This document shows positions 42,507 to 56,318 of a stretch of DNA of 64,000 bases, in pieces (positions within the stretch are counted from its first letter, which is position 1; each line of letters starts with the position of its first letter). This DNA is from Vibrio tubiashii ATCC 19109. GTDB lineage: Bacteria; Pseudomonadota; Gammaproteobacteria; Enterobacterales; Vibrionaceae. The notes beneath the pieces are model-generated. The model was not told where the DNA came from and did no database searches. It saw only the letters and a program-made list of their open reading frames with translations. A program made the translations under genes and the position numbers. The stretch covers positions 3,224,001-3,288,000 of the forward strand of contig NZ_CP009354.1 of assembly GCF_000772105.1 (NCBI RefSeq), given 5' to 3'.

Positions 42507-44678
42507 ATGATTTACCAAGCCGAAACCCTACAGGTAAAGGAATTACAAGACGGAATCGCTGAGCTCAGCTTCTGTGCACCAGCGTCTGTTAACAAGCTCG
42601 ACCTCGCCACTCTTGAGTCACTGGATAAGGCTCTTGATGCGCTTAAAGCTCACAGCTCTCTCAAAGGCTTACTGCTTACTTCAGATAAAGAGGCGTTTAT
42701 TGTTGGCGCTGACATTACTGAGTTTCTGGGCCTATTTGCCAAATCAGAGCAAGAGCTAGATCAATGGCTTCAATTTGCTAACAGCATCTTTAATAAACTT
42801 GAAGACCTACCCGTACCGACACTTTCTGTTTTAAAAGGCCACACACTAGGTGGTGGATGTGAGTGTGTACTCGCTACTGACATGCGTATTGGTGATAAAA
42901 CCACCAGCATTGGCTTACCAGAGACTAAACTCGGAATCATGCCAGGCTTTGGTGGTTGTGTTCGCTTACCGCGTGTTATCGGTGCCGACAGCGCGATGGA
43001 AGTCATTACACAAGGCAAAGCTTGCCGAGCGGATGAAGCACTTAAGATCGGTCTACTCGATGCAATTGTCGAGACAGATGCTCTGTACGAGTCAGCGATT
43101 AAAACTCTAACCCAAGCGATCAATGAGAAGCTGGATTGGAAAGAACGACGTAAACAAAAAACATCGCCACTTTCACTCAGCAAGCTTGAATCTATGATGA
43201 GCTTTACGATGGCAAAAGGCTTGGTCGCTCAGAAGGCTGGCCCTCACTATCCTGCGCCAATGACAGCAGTAGTGACTATCGAGGAAGGTGCTCGTTTTGC
43301 GCGCAATGAAGCGCTTGATGTTGAACGCAAACATTTTGTTAAGCTAGCGAAATCAGAAGAAGCCAAGTCTCTAGTTGGTCTGTTCCTTAATGATCAATAT
43401 ATTAAAGGGCTAGCTAAAAAAGCGGCTAAGTCTGCTAGCAAAGACACTCAACGTGCAGCGGTATTAGGTGCAGGTATCATGGGTGGCGGTATTGCTTATC
43501 AGTCGGCACTTAAAGGTGTTCCTGTCTTAATGAAAGATATCGCCCAAGCGTCGCTAGATTTAGGTATGACTGAAGCCTCAAAACTGCTTAACAAGCGCCT
43601 ATCTCGCGGCCGTATTGATGGCTTTAAGATGGCGGGTATCCTAGCTTCGATCACTCCAAGCCTTCATTACGCAGGCATCGAAGACACGGATGTTATCGTT
43701 GAAGCAGTAGTTGAAAATCCGAAAGTGAAAGCGGCAGTACTCAGTGAAGTCGAGCAACAAGTGGGTGACGAAACCGTCATTACCTCAAATACATCAACTA
43801 TCCCGATCAATCTGCTGGCTAAATCACTTAAGCGACCAGAAAATTTCTGTGGTATGCATTTCTTCAACCCTGTACACCGCATGCCTTTAGTCGAGATCAT
43901 CCGTGGTGAACACACCTCAGATGAAACCATCAACCGTGTTGTCGCTTACGCTGCGAAAATGGGTAAATCACCAATCGTAGTGAATGACTGTCCGGGATTC
44001 TTCGTCAACCGCGTACTCTTCCCTTACTTTGGTGGTTTCAGCATGTTGCTACGTGACGGTGCTGATTTCACTAAGATCGACAACGTCATGGAACGTAAGT
44101 TTGGCTGGCCAATGGGACCTGCCTATCTGCTAGATGTAGTCGGTATTGATACCGCTCACCACGCCCAAGCGGTAATGGCTCAAGGTTTCCCAGAGCGTAT
44201 GGGTAAACAAGGTCGTGATGCGATTGATGCTCTTTTTGAAGCAGACAAGTATGGTCAGAAGAATGGTAGCGGCTTCTATAGCTACGCTTTGGATAGAAAA
44301 GGCAAACCGAAGAAGACATTCAGTGAAGATATTCTGCCAGTACTCGCCGACGTTTGTGCTGAGAAACAAGAGTTCGATGATCAAACCATCATCCAACGAA
44401 TGATGATTCCGATGATCAATGAAGTTGTCTTGTGTCTGCAAGAAAACATCATAGCTTCTCCTCAAGAAGCAGATATGGCTTTAGTTTATGGTCTGGGCTT
44501 CCCTCCATTCCGAGGTGGCGTTTTCCGTTACTTAGATAGCGTAGGTATTGCCGAGTTTGTCGCAATGGCAAACCAATACTCAGATCTAGGCGCTATGTAC
44601 CAAGTACCACAGTTGCTGATTGATATGGCTGAAAAAGGCCAAACCTTTTATGGTGCTCAGCAACAAGGTTCTATCTAA
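42507..44678 (+). CDS. fadB: Fatty acid oxidation complex subunit alpha FadB
   Basis: FadB is the multifunctional alpha subunit (enoyl-CoA hydratase, 3-hydroxyacyl-CoA dehydrogenase and related activities) of aerobic beta-oxidation. The 723-residue protein has a hydratase domain (about 1-190) with [11 protein letters not shown] and [16 protein letters not shown] (E119 and E139 in E. coli numbering). A dehydrogenase follows (about 310-620) with the NAD-binding [12 protein letters not shown] and the [14 protein letters not shown] active-site region. The start has GGAG 8 bases upstream. fadA follows after 12 bases. Confidence 0.97.
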   Translation: MIYQAETLQVKELQDGIAELSFCAPASVNKLDLATLESLDKALDALKAHSSLKGLLLTSDKEAFIVGADITEFLGLFAKSEQELDQWLQFANSIFNKLEDLPVPTLSVLKGHTLGGGCECVLATDMRIGDKTTSIGLPETKLGIMPGFGGCVRLPRVIGADSAMEVITQGKACRADEALKIGLLDAIVETDALYESAIKTLTQAINEKLDWKERRKQKTSPLSLSKLESMMSFTMAKGLVAQKAGPHYPAPMTAVVTIEEGARFARNEALDVERKHFVKLAKSEEAKSLVGLFLNDQYIKGLAKKAAKSASKDTQRAAVLGAGIMGGGIAYQSALKGVPVLMKDIAQASLDLGMTEASKLLNKRLSRGRIDGFKMAGILASITPSLHYAGIEDTDVIVEAVVENPKVKAAVLSEVEQQVGDETVITSNTSTIPINLLAKSLKRPENFCGMHFFNPVHRMPLVEIIRGEHTSDETINRVVAYAAKMGKSPIVVNDCPGFFVNRVLFPYFGGFSMLLRDGADFTKIDNVMERKFGWPMGPAYLLDVVGIDTAHHAQAVMAQGFPERMGKQGRDAIDALFEADKYGQKNGSGFYSYALDRKGKPKKTFSEDILPVLADVCAEKQEFDDQTIIQRMMIPMINEVVLCLQENIIASPQEADMALVYGLGFPPFRGGVFRYLDSVGIAEFVAMANQYSDLGAMYQVPQLLIDMAEKGQTFYGAQQQGSI

Positions 44679-45866
<1,188 letters not shown>

Positions 45867-45884
45867 GCAGTAATCAATTAAAAT

Positions 45885-45911
45885 AACGCCAGCATTACGC
45901 TGGCGTTTTCT
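45885..45911 (+). terminator. Terminator after fadBA
   Basis: A 9-base stem (AACGCCAGC at 45885-45893, complement at 45899-45907) with loop ATTAC is followed by TTCTTT. It lies between converging fadA and punR. Confidence 0.85.
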
Positions 45912-46814
45912 TTAGTGCTTTAACCAGTCGTGATGGAGTTGATTGGAAGAGCCTAAGTAATCCACCATCCACTGAATAAGCTTATGGTTATCATCCTTGC
46001 GCCAAACTAAACAACACTGGCTGATCGGCTTTTCATCTGGCAGCGTTTTCTCCACCAGCACCCCATCAAGAATTAACGGCATTGCAATGTGCCTAGGCAT
46101 ATAACCTACCCCGACGCCATTCTTGAGACACTCTATCGCACTGTACCAATTGGGCAGTAACAAACGCCGCTGCTGCGGATAATGCCCTGTGTGACGCTTG
46201 GGCAACACGCTAGAGGTATCATCCAAGCAGATCGCCGGATACTGACTGACAAACTCTTCAGTTAGATTTTGTTGGCGGACACAAGGATGCGCTGGAGACA
46301 TTACAAATGCCCAGTCCAAAACCCCCATATCTCTCACTTCAAAATCACCACCAACAGGAACCGCAGACGTCGCTCCAATCACGATATCTGCTCGCTCTTG
46401 TGCTATCGCCTCCCATGAACCGTTAAACACTTCCATATTGATCTGCAGCTCAGCGAACTCGAACTCACGGTAAAAGTCTTCCACTAGCGGTTTAAGCTTA
46501 TCTAGCTTGACCACATTGTCTAAGGTCAGCTTGAGTGTCGATTGCCAGCCTTGAGCAGCACGTTTGGTTTGCGCCTTAAGATCTTCCATCTGTCTCAGCA
46601 GTAATCGAGCTTCAGCAATAAACAGTTCGCCTGCGGGTGTCAGCTCTACTTTCCTTGGCAGACGGCGAAACAAGATCACGTCCAACTCTTGCTCGACCTG
46701 ACGCACGCCATAACTGATCGCTGAAGGGACTTTATGCAGCACCTCAGCCGCAGCGGTAAAACTTCCCAAGCGGGCAACGGTATCTAACATCTCAAGCGAC
46801 GATTTTGAATACAT
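45912..46814 (-). CDS. punR: LysR-family regulator PunR
   Basis: PunR (YdhB in E. coli) is a LysR-type activator of the divergent purine nucleoside transporter gene punC. The 300-residue protein has a helix-turn-helix (GSFTAAAEVLHKVPSAISYG) and matches E. coli YdhB in VPSAISYGVRQVEQELDV, VFNGSWEAI and IVIGATSAVPVGGDFEVRDM. I use the ATG at 46812-46814; the upstream in-frame start is a TTG. Identity rests on recalled YdhB sequence and on the adjacent punC. Confidence 0.85.
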   Translation of the reverse strand: MYSKSSLEMLDTVARLGSFTAAAEVLHKVPSAISYGVRQVEQELDVILFRRLPRKVELTPAGELFIAEARLLLRQMEDLKAQTKRAAQGWQSTLKLTLDNVVKLDKLKPLVEDFYREFEFAELQINMEVFNGSWEAIAQERADIVIGATSAVPVGGDFEVRDMGVLDWAFVMSPAHPCVRQQNLTEEFVSQYPAICLDDTSSVLPKRHTGHYPQQRRLLLPNWYSAIECLKNGVGVGYMPRHIAMPLILDGVLVEKTLPDEKPISQCCLVWRKDDNHKLIQWMVDYLGSSNQLHHDWLKH

Positions 46815-46912
46815 AACACACAACCGTTCAAAATTTTTGATTGATAACCAATAATTTTAACGTTTTATTTTCTGAAAATCGAAAAATAGAATGGCGAGGT
46901 AAATAAATCAGG

Positions 46913-46924
46913 GTTGGCGCCAAC
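46913..46924. promoter_or_regulatory. Palindrome in the punR-punC intergenic region
   Basis: GTTGGCGCCAAC, a perfect 12-base palindrome in the 154-base divergent gap. It may be an operator for PunR or another regulator; the assignment is inference. Confidence 0.4.
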
Positions 46925-46968
46925 TGATACTGAGTAAATAATGATTAAATAATTTGATTGGTTGAATC

Positions 46969-48168
46969 ATGAAAATTTCAAAACTACAGCTTGTTTATCT
47001 CGCAGCCCTTTCGATGCTCGGCTTTATTGCCACCGACATGTACTTACCTGCATTCAAAGCGATGGAAATCGACTTTGCGACAGGCCCTGAACAAATCGCT
47101 CTTTCACTAACTGTCTTTCTTATTGGTATGGCTTTTGGTCAGTTGATGTGGGGCTTGGCCTCGGACAAATTTGGCCACCGCAATACCCTAGCAGCCGGAT
47201 TGGTGATTTTCACCATCGCATCATTTGGCTTGGCGTTTAGCGATCAAGTATGGCAGCTACTGGCTCTGCGCTTTGTGCAAGCGATCGGTGTTTGTGCACC
47301 AGCAGTCATCTGGCAAGCAATGGTGATCAAACGTCACTCAAGTAATAGCCAACAGATCTTTGCTACGATCATGCCTTTAGTAGCATTGTCTCCGGCACTT
47401 GCGCCTCAGCTAGGTGTGCTATTGGCAGATAACTTTGGCTGGCACAGTATTTTTGTCGCTCTGACACTAATGGGTGCGCTACTCGTTATCACAACCATGA
47501 CACAGAACAATGAAAAGGCCGAGGTCAAGCAAACCAGCATGTCGGCAGATATTAAGGCACTGCTAGGTTCCAAGACCTACCTAGGTAATGTGTTTATGTT
47601 CGCCACGGCATCAGCGGCATTCTTTGCTTACCTAACCGGAATGCCAGAGATCATGTCTCAGCTTGGCTACGAAGCGAAAGATATTGGTTTGAGCTTTATT
47701 CCACAGACTATCGCCTTTATGGCTGGCGGCTACTTAGGTAAAGTCGGCGTGCGTAAATATGGTGATGAGAAAGTCCTGCGCCAGTTGATCGGGCTGTTCA
47801 GTGTCGCTTCTCTACTGATATTTATCGCCTCTCAGTGGCAGCTAACGTCAATCTGGCCAATTCTTGCTCCGTTCTGTTTGATTGCGGTAGCCAACGGTGC
47901 TCTATACCCAATCGTTGTTAATCGCGCATTAGCCAGTGCACAGCAAAGTCCAGCAACTGCAGCAGGATTACAGAATAGCCTACAGATCTGTGTCAGCAGC
48001 CTAGCCAGTGCGTTAGTCGCCGCGATGGCAAGTCAGGCTCAACTAGTGACAGGTATTGCGATTGTGATTTGTATGGGCGGAATGTGGATTGGCTACGTGG
48101 TGTCTAATCGTGAGTTATCCCAACACTTCACAGCACCAGACAATTCGAGAGTCGTCGGTGATGAATAA
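46969..48168 (+). CDS. punC: Purine nucleoside MFS transporter PunC
   Basis: PunC (YdhC) is a 12-helix major facilitator that imports purine nucleosides in E. coli. The 399-residue protein matches YdhC in MLGFIATDMYLPAFKAMEID, LLALRFVQAIGVCAPAVIWQ, FATIMPLVALSPALAPQLG and FAIANGALYPIV-type blocks (AVANGALYPIVVNRAL). It was earlier named as a Bcr/CflA-type drug exporter, to which it is related. It is divergent from punR. A 24-base palindromic terminator closes the gene. Confidence 0.86.
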   Translation: MKISKLQLVYLAALSMLGFIATDMYLPAFKAMEIDFATGPEQIALSLTVFLIGMAFGQLMWGLASDKFGHRNTLAAGLVIFTIASFGLAFSDQVWQLLALRFVQAIGVCAPAVIWQAMVIKRHSSNSQQIFATIMPLVALSPALAPQLGVLLADNFGWHSIFVALTLMGALLVITTMTQNNEKAEVKQTSMSADIKALLGSKTYLGNVFMFATASAAFFAYLTGMPEIMSQLGYEAKDIGLSFIPQTIAFMAGGYLGKVGVRKYGDEKVLRQLIGLFSVASLLIFIASQWQLTSIWPILAPFCLIAVANGALYPIVVNRALASAQQSPATAAGLQNSLQICVSSLASALVAAMASQAQLVTGIAIVICMGGMWIGYVVSNRELSQHFTAPDNSRVVGDE

Positions 48169-48174
48169 ATAGAC

Positions 48175-48200
48175 AAAGAGCCGCAATTGCGGCTCTTTTT
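48175..48200. terminator. Bidirectional terminator after punC
   Basis: A perfect 24-base palindrome (AAAGAGCCGCAA and complement, 48175-48198) followed by TT lies between converging punC and the solute-binding protein gene. Confidence 0.85.
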
Positions 48201-48224
48201 AGTTTCAGCCGGATAAGTAAGCAG

Positions 48225-49001
48225 TTACAAACTTTTCAGCCCCCACTTCTCAGCGGTCTTTTTGAAGAATCCTTGAGTTTTCTTCAGCTCGACCCAGTGA
48301 TTCAGGTAATTAATCCAAACCTGATCATCCTGTGGCAGTAGCATCGCGATTGGCGTCGGCTTACGTGGCTCTTTAACTGGAACAATGGCCAATTGTTTAA
48401 ACTTCTCCACCAGCGTTGCAGCCTCTACGTTTGAAGTCACCGAGACATCGGCTCTGCGTGCCAGTAACTCTTGGAAGTCACGCGCTGGCGCTTCAATAAC
48501 CACATGTTGTGCTGATGGGAAGAACTCTTTGACCATCTTCTCTTGAACCGTGCCTAGCGTTGCCGCCACTTTTACTTCAGCTTTATCAAAGTCACTCCAA
48601 TCAGAATACTTGTCTAAATCCTTTTTCTGCACCACAGGAACAAAAGCTAAGTAGAAGTAAGGCTGACTGTAGCCTGCTACCTTGGCGCGCGACATGTTAA
48701 GCGAAGCACTACCGGTAATGTCGTACTTATTGGCAGTCACCCCGTTGACCAGCGTTTTCCAATCGGTTGCGACATATTCGACTTTCACCCCAAGATCTTT
48801 AGCTAACTCAGTTGTTACATCAATATCAAAACCACGGTAGCTATTGGTAGCAGGATCCTTCATTGTCATTGGATTCCAATCCCCTGTTGTACCAACACGT
48901 AGCACCCCATTATCAAGGATTTGATGTAAACGACTGGTTTCAGCCATGACCTGCCCCACTGACAATAAGCACAATCCAAGTGCCAGAATATACTTGTTCA
49001 T
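48225..49001 (-). CDS. Periplasmic amino acid-type solute-binding protein
   Basis: A 258-residue family-3 solute-binding protein with a Sec signal peptide (ILALGLCLLSVGQVMAETSR, cleavage after about residue 20). The mature part has the class 3 motif GFDIDVTTELAKDLG. The region SRLHQILDNGVLRVGTTGDW resembles periplasmic cyclohexadienyl dehydratases (PheC) as well as polar amino acid binding proteins. It is divergent from an ABC permease gene, with a 91-base gap, so a transport role is the simpler reading. Ligand unknown. Confidence 0.8.
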   Translation of the reverse strand: MNKYILALGLCLLSVGQVMAETSRLHQILDNGVLRVGTTGDWNPMTMKDPATNSYRGFDIDVTTELAKDLGVKVEYVATDWKTLVNGVTANKYDITGSASLNMSRAKVAGYSQPYFYLAFVPVVQKKDLDKYSDWSDFDKAEVKVAATLGTVQEKMVKEFFPSAQHVVIEAPARDFQELLARRADVSVTSNVEAATLVEKFKQLAIVPVKEPRKPTPIAMLLPQDDQVWINYLNHWVELKKTQGFFKKTAEKWGLKSL

Positions 49002-49092
49002 TATATCTTCCCTAAAGTTATTACGAATTAAGCCCGTTCATTGCTAACATAGCAGCATCAAATGGATTTTTTTAGTCAATACAAGGTGTAAT

Positions 49093-49833
49093 GTGACTTC
49101 TCGTTATCTATTGCTTGGTTCACTGTTACTTCTCACTGGCTGTTCGGATTATCAGTGGGGTTGGTACGTACTCGACCCAACAACCGATCAAGGCCGAACC
49201 AACGTAAGCTTTCTACTTGCCGGGTTTAGCGACACAATTCAAGTCTCTCTGCTGAGTATGTTGTTTGCCATGACGCTCGGGCTCATTATCGCGTTGCCTG
49301 CGCTTTCACCGCTGAAGTATCTGCGTGCTATCAACCGAATCTATGTAGAAAGTGTGCGTTCTGTGCCAGTGCTCGTGTTACTTCTGTGGGTTTATTATGG
49401 AATGCCTACTTTATTGGATATCTCGCTCGATCATTTCTGGGCGGGGGTCATTGCACTGACCATCGCGGAAAGTGCCTTTATGGCAGAAGTATTTCGCGGT
49501 GGGATTCAAGCTATCAGTCGCGGCCAACATGAAGCAGCAGAGTCGCTAGGTTTGAACTATTGGCAGAAGATGCGCTTAGTAATTTTACCGCAAGCATTTC
49601 GACAAATCTTACCGCCATTGGGCAACCAGTTTGTTTATATTCTTAAAATGAGCTCACTGGTCAGTGTGATTGGTCTAAGTGACCTAACCCGTCGCGCCAA
49701 CGAGCTAGTGGTTAATGAGTACTTACCTTTAGAGATCTATACCTTCCTGGTTTTAGAATATTTAGTGCTGATTCTTTTGGTCTCTCAAGCTGTTCGTTGG
49801 TTAGAAAAGCGTATCGCTATTCCTAGTCATTAA
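49093..49833 (+). CDS. Polar amino acid-type ABC transporter permease
   Basis: A 246-residue inner-membrane permease of the HisM/GlnP group. The EAA loop is QHEAAESLGLNYWQKMRLVILPQAFR. The N-terminus is unusual: a hydrophobic stretch ending in a lipobox-like LLTGC (Cys17) before the first standard permease helix. The start is GTG at 49093-49095 with AAGG 6 bases upstream. It is divergent from the solute-binding protein at 48225. No ATP-binding subunit gene is adjacent. The related permeases in Pseudomonas share the lipobox-like start, from memory. Confidence 0.85.
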   Translation: MTSRYLLLGSLLLLTGCSDYQWGWYVLDPTTDQGRTNVSFLLAGFSDTIQVSLLSMLFAMTLGLIIALPALSPLKYLRAINRIYVESVRSVPVLVLLLWVYYGMPTLLDISLDHFWAGVIALTIAESAFMAEVFRGGIQAISRGQHEAAESLGLNYWQKMRLVILPQAFRQILPPLGNQFVYILKMSSLVSVIGLSDLTRRANELVVNEYLPLEIYTFLVLEYLVLILLVSQAVRWLEKRIAIPSH

Positions 49834-49857
49834 GTCGCTTTCCAACTAACTAGATAC

Positions 49858-49888
49858 AACAAAGCCGCTCATCATGAGCGGCTTTGTT
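49858..49888. terminator. Bidirectional terminator
   Basis: AACAAAGCCGCTCAT, a central C, then its complement: 15-base arms between converging permease and glmU genes. Confidence 0.8.
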
Positions 49889-49913
49889 ACGTTATTATTG
49901 GTAGCAAAAGCGA

Positions 49914-51275
49914 TTACTTTTGTTTTACTGGGCGCTGCCAACCTGAAATCTTACGCTCTTTAGCGCGAGTGATGACTAACTCACCTTCAGCGACATCTTT
50001 GGTCAAAGTCGTTCCCGCACCAATTGTCGCACCATCAGCGATAGTGACTGGCGCCACCAGCTGACTGTCAGAGCCAACAAAAACATCGTTGCCGATGGTT
50101 GTTTTAAACTTGTTTGCGCCATCATAGTTACAAGTGATCACACCCGCCCCTACATTGGTGCGCTGACCGATCTCGGCATCACCTAAATAAGTCAGGTGAT
50201 TAGCTTTAGAGCCCTCACCAAGGCGAGCGTTCTTCACTTCAACGAAGTTACCAACGTGAGAGTCATTACGCATCTCTGCACCCGGGCGCAGACGAGTAAA
50301 TGGACCCACTGTACACTCTTCACCGACCGTCGCACCTTCAATCACACTGTACGGACGAACAACCGTGTTATCGTCTATTTCACAATCTTTAAGTACGCAA
50401 CCAGTGCCAATCACGACATTATCACCGAGCGATACTTTACCTTCGATAATAACATTGGCGTCAATTTCACAATCCATACCGCACTGTAATTCACCACGTA
50501 GATCGAAACGTGCGGGGTCGCGCAGCATAACACCTTGCTCTAGTAGCTTTTGTGCTTGCATTGACTGGAACGCACGCTCTAAACGCGCCAACTGAGCGCG
50601 GTCGTTAACCCCTTCCACTTCAATTGGGTTAACTGGATGAACTGCTTCAACCGCTCTACCTTCATCATGGGCAGCAGCGATAACATCGGTTAAGTAGTAC
50701 TCACCTTGAGCATTGTTGTTGTTTAGACCAGATAACCAACGTTTCAGATCACCGCCTGTAGCAACCATCACACCAGTATTGATCTCTTTAATCAGCTTCT
50801 GCTCTTCTGTCGCGTCTTTTTGCTCAACAATCGCAACAACAGGGCCGTTCTTACGCACGATACGTCCGTAGCCCATAGGATTATCTAGTACGACAGTTAG
50901 CAGTGCGATACCGCCTGTTGGCTGGGCATCAAGTAAGCTTTCAATGGTCTCTTCTGAGATCAGTGGTACATCGCCGTAAAGCACTAAGATCTTTTCATCA
51001 TCTTCAAACTGTGGTGCTGCTTGATCCACTGCGTGACCTGTACCGAGCTGATCCGCTTGCAACACCCAACTTACTGACTCACTGCTTAGCTCAGCTTGCA
51101 TTTGATCGCCACCATGGCCATACACCAAATGGATGTTCTGCGCGCCTAATCCATTACATGTGTCAATCACATGTTTCACCATCGGCTTACCCGCAAGCGT
51201 ATGCAGAACCTTAGGTTTATTGGAATACATGCGAGTCCCTTTGCCCGCTGCCAGAATCACTGCGCTAAACTTCAT
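49914..51275 (-). CDS. glmU: Bifunctional UDP-GlcNAc pyrophosphorylase / GlcN-1-P acetyltransferase
   Basis: GlmU makes UDP-N-acetylglucosamine for peptidoglycan and lipopolysaccharide. The N-terminal uridyltransferase domain (about 1-230) starts [15 protein letters not shown] and has LYGDVPLI. The C-terminal left-handed beta-helix acetyltransferase domain (about 250-450) has [18 protein letters not shown] and the [11 protein letters not shown] segment. I use the ATG at 51273-51275 ([11 protein letters not shown]), the usual family start. It follows the atp operon terminator. Confidence 0.97.
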   Translation of the reverse strand: MKFSAVILAAGKGTRMYSNKPKVLHTLAGKPMVKHVIDTCNGLGAQNIHLVYGHGGDQMQAELSSESVSWVLQADQLGTGHAVDQAAPQFEDDEKILVLYGDVPLISEETIESLLDAQPTGGIALLTVVLDNPMGYGRIVRKNGPVVAIVEQKDATEEQKLIKEINTGVMVATGGDLKRWLSGLNNNNAQGEYYLTDVIAAAHDEGRAVEAVHPVNPIEVEGVNDRAQLARLERAFQSMQAQKLLEQGVMLRDPARFDLRGELQCGMDCEIDANVIIEGKVSLGDNVVIGTGCVLKDCEIDDNTVVRPYSVIEGATVGEECTVGPFTRLRPGAEMRNDSHVGNFVEVKNARLGEGSKANHLTYLGDAEIGQRTNVGAGVITCNYDGANKFKTTIGNDVFVGSDSQLVAPVTIADGATIGAGTTLTKDVAEGELVITRAKERKISGWQRPVKQK

Positions 51276-51375
51276 TGAGTTACCCATTTGAACTTGTATT
51301 AAAACTGAGAGGTATTCTAGACACTAATCCTTGATTAGTTAATTGATTAGGAAAAATTTCCGTTAAAAATTAAGC

Positions 51376-51401
51376 AAAAAGGCGGTCTTACGACCGCCTT
51401 T
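51376..51401 (-). terminator. Terminator of the atp operon
   Basis: A 10-base stem (AAAGGCGGTC at 51378-51387, complement at 51392-51401) with loop TTAC and a T-run on the minus strand. It lies 26 bases after the atpC stop. Confidence 0.88.
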
Positions 51402-51426
51402 ATCACTTTTAAAACAGTGTCGCGAA

Positions 51427-51849
51427 TTAGCGACGCTGTTTCGTCAGCTCGATAACTCGTAGCTGAGCAATGGCTTTAGCCAGTTCACTGGCCGCTTGAG
51501 CGAAGTCCATATCGCCGTGCTGGTTGTGGATACTCTCCTCAGCGCGACGTTTAGCTTCCTCTGCCTTAGCTGCGTCTAGCTCTTCACCACGGATAGCCGT
51601 ATCAGCCAGTACAGTCGCTGTACCCGGTTGAACTTCTATCATACCACCAGAAACATAGATAATTTCTTCGTGGCCGTGCTGTTTAACAATACGCACCATA
51701 CCAGGCTTGATAGCGGTCAGCAGCGGTGTGTGGCCATGGAAAATACCAAGCTCACCTTCGCTACCGGTCACCTGGAACGTTTCAACTAGGCCTGAGAAAA
51801 TTTTCTTCTCCGCACTAACAACGTCTAGGTGAAAGGTTATTGCTGCCAT
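51427..51849 (-). CDS. atpC: ATP synthase epsilon subunit
   Basis: AtpC is part of the F1 central stalk and inhibits ATP hydrolysis. The 140-residue protein has the beta-sandwich start ([20 protein letters not shown]), [20 protein letters not shown] and a C-terminal helical hairpin. It is the last gene of atpIBEFHAGDC, 18 bases after atpD. Confidence 0.97.
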   Translation of the reverse strand: MAAITFHLDVVSAEKKIFSGLVETFQVTGSEGELGIFHGHTPLLTAIKPGMVRIVKQHGHEEIIYVSGGMIEVQPGTATVLADTAIRGEELDAAKAEEAKRRAEESIHNQHGDMDFAQAASELAKAIAQLRVIELTKQRR

Positions 51850-51867
51850 ATCGCCTCCTAGTTAGCC

Positions 51868-53286
<1,419 letters not shown>

Positions 53287-53306
53287 CTATTTCGTTTTAC
53301 CTAAGC

Positions 53307-54173
53307 TTAAACCGCTGCTGCACCTGAAACGATTTCTGATAGTTCTTGTGTAATCGCAGCCTGACGGGCTTTGTTGTACACAAGTTCTAAGTCATCAATC
53401 AGGTTGCTCGCATTATCAGTTGCAGCTTTCATTGCAATCATTCGAGCCGCTTGCTCACAAGCAAGATTCTCAACCACACCTTGGTATACTTGAGATTCCA
53501 CATAACGCACTAGAAGTGTATCTAGTAGCGATTTTGGTTCTGGCTCGTAGATGTAGTCCCACTGGTGGGTACGCTGCATCTCTTCGCTGTCCGATTTAGG
53601 CAAAGGTAGTAATTGATCGATCGTTGGTTGTTGAACCATAGTGTTCACAAACTTGTTGCTCACCACATATAGGCGGTCCAATTCACCTTCATCGTATTTC
53701 TTAAGCATTACGCTGACAGAACCGATAAGGTCTTCAAGGCTTGGCTGATCGCCTAGGCCTGAAACCTGAGCAGCCACTTTTGCACCACTGTTGTTAAAGA
53801 AAGCTGTTGCTTTTGAACCAATCAATGCCAGTTCAACTTCAGCACCTTTCTCTTTCCAGCTTTGCATATCTGTCACAGCTTTTTTGAACACGTTAATGTT
53901 CAAGCCGCCACAGAGGCCACGGTCTGTTGAAACGATGATGTAACCAACACGCTTAGCTTCACGCTCTTCTAGGTATGGATGACGATACTCTAGACTTGCG
54001 TTTGCTACGTGACCGATCACTTTACGTATTGTTTCAGCGTATGGACGAGAAGCTTCCATTGCGTCTTGAGAGCGACGCATTTTTGAAGCTGCTACCATTT
54101 CCATTGCTTTCGTAATCTTCTGAGTGCTTTTAACACTACCGATTTTATTACGTATCTCTTTTGCGCCGGCCAT
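53307..54173 (-). CDS. atpG: ATP synthase gamma subunit
   Basis: AtpG is the rotating central shaft of F1. The 288-residue protein begins [20 protein letters not shown], has [11 protein letters not shown], and ends with the conserved C-terminal helix around [20 protein letters not shown]. It lies between atpA and atpD. Confidence 0.98.
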   Translation of the reverse strand: MAGAKEIRNKIGSVKSTQKITKAMEMVAASKMRRSQDAMEASRPYAETIRKVIGHVANASLEYRHPYLEEREAKRVGYIIVSTDRGLCGGLNINVFKKAVTDMQSWKEKGAEVELALIGSKATAFFNNSGAKVAAQVSGLGDQPSLEDLIGSVSVMLKKYDEGELDRLYVVSNKFVNTMVQQPTIDQLLPLPKSDSEEMQRTHQWDYIYEPEPKSLLDTLLVRYVESQVYQGVVENLACEQAARMIAMKAATDNASNLIDDLELVYNKARQAAITQELSEIVSGAAAV

Positions 54174-54215
54174 CGTTACTCTCCATTAGTTGGTGACATT
54201 ACTGCCACCGACCTA

Positions 54216-55757
54216 TTACCAAGTTTGGGTTGCTACGAAGTCGTCAGTCAGCTTCTTCAGCTGTGCTTCAACTTCATCGTTGTATGCACCCGTCTTGTCG
54301 ATCTCAGCTGCAAATTCAGCGTATTGACCGCGAGCATACGATAGTAGAGCCGCTTCGAAATCTAGCAGTTTGCTTAATTCAACATCTGCTAGGTAGCCGC
54401 GCTCTGCCGCAAAGATAACTAGAGCTTGGTCGAATACAGACATTGGAGCGTACTGCTTCTGCTTCATTAGTTCTGTAACTTTCTGACCGTGGTCTAGCTG
54501 TTTCTTTGTCGCTTCATCAAGGTCAGACGAGAACTGTGCGAAAGCCGCTAGTTCACGGTACTGAGCTAGTGCAGTACGGATACCACCTGATAGCTTCTTG
54601 ATGATTTTCGTCTGTGCAGAACCACCAACACGAGATACTGAGATACCTGGGTCAACCGCTGGGCGAACACCCGCGTTGAATAGCTCAGTCTGTAGGAAGA
54701 TCTGACCGTCAGTAATCGAGATTACGTTTGTCGGTACGAATGCTGAAACGTCACCAGCTTGAGTTTCGATGATAGGTAGTGCAGTCAAAGAACCTGTCTT
54801 ACCTTTCACTTCACCGTTAGTGAACTTCTCTACGTACTCTTCGCTTACACGAGCAGCACGCTCTAGTAGACGTGAGTGGAGGTAGAAAACATCACCTGGG
54901 AATGCTTCACGACCTGGTGGACGTTTTAGTAGTAGAGAGATCTGACGGTAAGCTACCGCTTGCTTAGATAGATCATCATAAACAATCAGTGCGTCTTCAC
55001 CGCGATCACGGAAGTATTCACCCATCGCACAACCTGCGTATGGCGCTAGGTATTGTAGCGCTGCAGATTCAGAAGCAGATGCAACAACAACGATAGTGTT
55101 AGCTAGCGCGCCGTGCTCTTCTAGTTTGCGAACTACGTTAGCGATAGTCGATGCTTTCTGACCGATTGCTACGTAGATTGAGAAAATACCAGAGTCTTTC
55201 TGGTTGATGATTGCATCGATCGCCATTGCTGTTTTACCAGTCTGACGGTCACCGATTACAAGCTCACGCTGACCACGACCGATTGGGATCATTGAGTCAA
55301 CAGATTTGTAACCAGTTTGCACAGGTTGATCTACCGATTTACGGTCGATTACACCTGGTGCAATCACTTCTACAGGCGAAGACAGTTTCGCTTCGATTGG
55401 ACCTTTACCATCGATTGGCTCACCTAGTGTGTTTACAACACGACCAAGCATTTCAGGACCAACTGGTACTTCAAGAATACGACCAGTACCTGTAACTTTC
55501 ATGCCTTCCTTAAGGTCAGCATATGGGCCCATTACAACCGCACCAACCGAGTCACGCTCAAGGTTAAGTGCTAGTGCATAACGGCCACCCGGTAATTCAA
55601 TCATTTCACCTTGCATCACGTCCGCTAGGCCGTGAATGCGAATGATACCATCGCTTACCGATACGATAGTACCTTCGTTGCGAGCTTCACTAACAACTTC
55701 GAAAGATTCGATACGTTGTTTAATTAGATCGCTAATTTCCGTGGAATTAAGTTGCAT
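54216..55757 (-). CDS. atpA: ATP synthase alpha subunit
   Basis: AtpA carries the non-catalytic nucleotide sites of F1. With the start at the ATG at 55755-55757 ([19 protein letters not shown]) it has 513 residues, as in E. coli. It shows the Walker A motif GDRQTGKT (about 169-176), [14 protein letters not shown] and the arginine-finger region [14 protein letters not shown] segment ([14 protein letters not shown]). A longer frame reaching 55787 overlaps atpH and is not preferred. Confidence 0.97.
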   Translation of the reverse strand: MQLNSTEISDLIKQRIESFEVVSEARNEGTIVSVSDGIIRIHGLADVMQGEMIELPGGRYALALNLERDSVGAVVMGPYADLKEGMKVTGTGRILEVPVGPEMLGRVVNTLGEPIDGKGPIEAKLSSPVEVIAPGVIDRKSVDQPVQTGYKSVDSMIPIGRGQRELVIGDRQTGKTAMAIDAIINQKDSGIFSIYVAIGQKASTIANVVRKLEEHGALANTIVVVASASESAALQYLAPYAGCAMGEYFRDRGEDALIVYDDLSKQAVAYRQISLLLKRPPGREAFPGDVFYLHSRLLERAARVSEEYVEKFTNGEVKGKTGSLTALPIIETQAGDVSAFVPTNVISITDGQIFLQTELFNAGVRPAVDPGISVSRVGGSAQTKIIKKLSGGIRTALAQYRELAAFAQFSSDLDEATKKQLDHGQKVTELMKQKQYAPMSVFDQALVIFAAERGYLADVELSKLLDFEAALLSYARGQYAEFAAEIDKTGAYNDEVEAQLKKLTDDFVATQTW

Positions 55758-55770
55758 GCTCCAATCCCCA

Positions 55771-56304
55771 TTAAGACTGCAATGCATCGCTCAGGCGGTT
55801 CAAACGACCACGAGCTGAGTTATCGATGACTAAGTCTCCGGCTCTAATAATAACCCCACCAAGTAGGGCCTCATCTATGCTGCAATTCAGCTGGACTTTG
55901 CGTTCAAGACGCGTTTCAAGTTTGCTGCTGATGTCTGCTTTTTGCTGTTCTGAAAGTTCAGTCGCAGAAGTCACTTCTACACTGATTTCTTTCTCGTGCT
56001 CTTGTTTTAACAACAGGAACTCAGCACATACATCAGGAAGAGCCAATAATCGGCCATTCTCCGCCATCACCTTAATCAGGTTTTGGCCAAACTCATCAAC
56101 TTGTTCGCCACATACCGCAACAAATACTTCTGCAAGTTTGTCTGCAGACATTGAGCTAGTTAATAGCTCGTGTACTTGTTCGTTGTTGGCGACTTCCGCG
56201 GCAAAAGACAACATCTGACCCCATTGGTCTAGTTGGCCTTTTTCTACAGCAAAGTCGAATGCTGCTTTAGCATAGGGGCGTGCGATAGTAGTCATATCAG
56301 CCAT
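55771..56304 (-). CDS. atpH: ATP synthase delta subunit
   Basis: AtpH joins the peripheral stalk to F1. The 177-residue protein begins [20 protein letters not shown] after a short lead and ends [20 protein letters not shown], the family's C-terminal signature. It lies between atpF and atpA. Confidence 0.97.
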   Translation of the reverse strand: MADMTTIARPYAKAAFDFAVEKGQLDQWGQMLSFAAEVANNEQVHELLTSSMSADKLAEVFVAVCGEQVDEFGQNLIKVMAENGRLLALPDVCAEFLLLKQEHEKEISVEVTSATELSEQQKADISSKLETRLERKVQLNCSIDEALLGGVIIRAGDLVIDNSARGRLNRLSDALQS

Positions 56305-56318
56305 GTGCGCCCCCAGAC

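Noticed and set aside
43667..43933. Antisense open frame in fadB
   Set aside because: It is opposite a well-supported gene and reflects codon bias of fadB rather than an overlapping gene.
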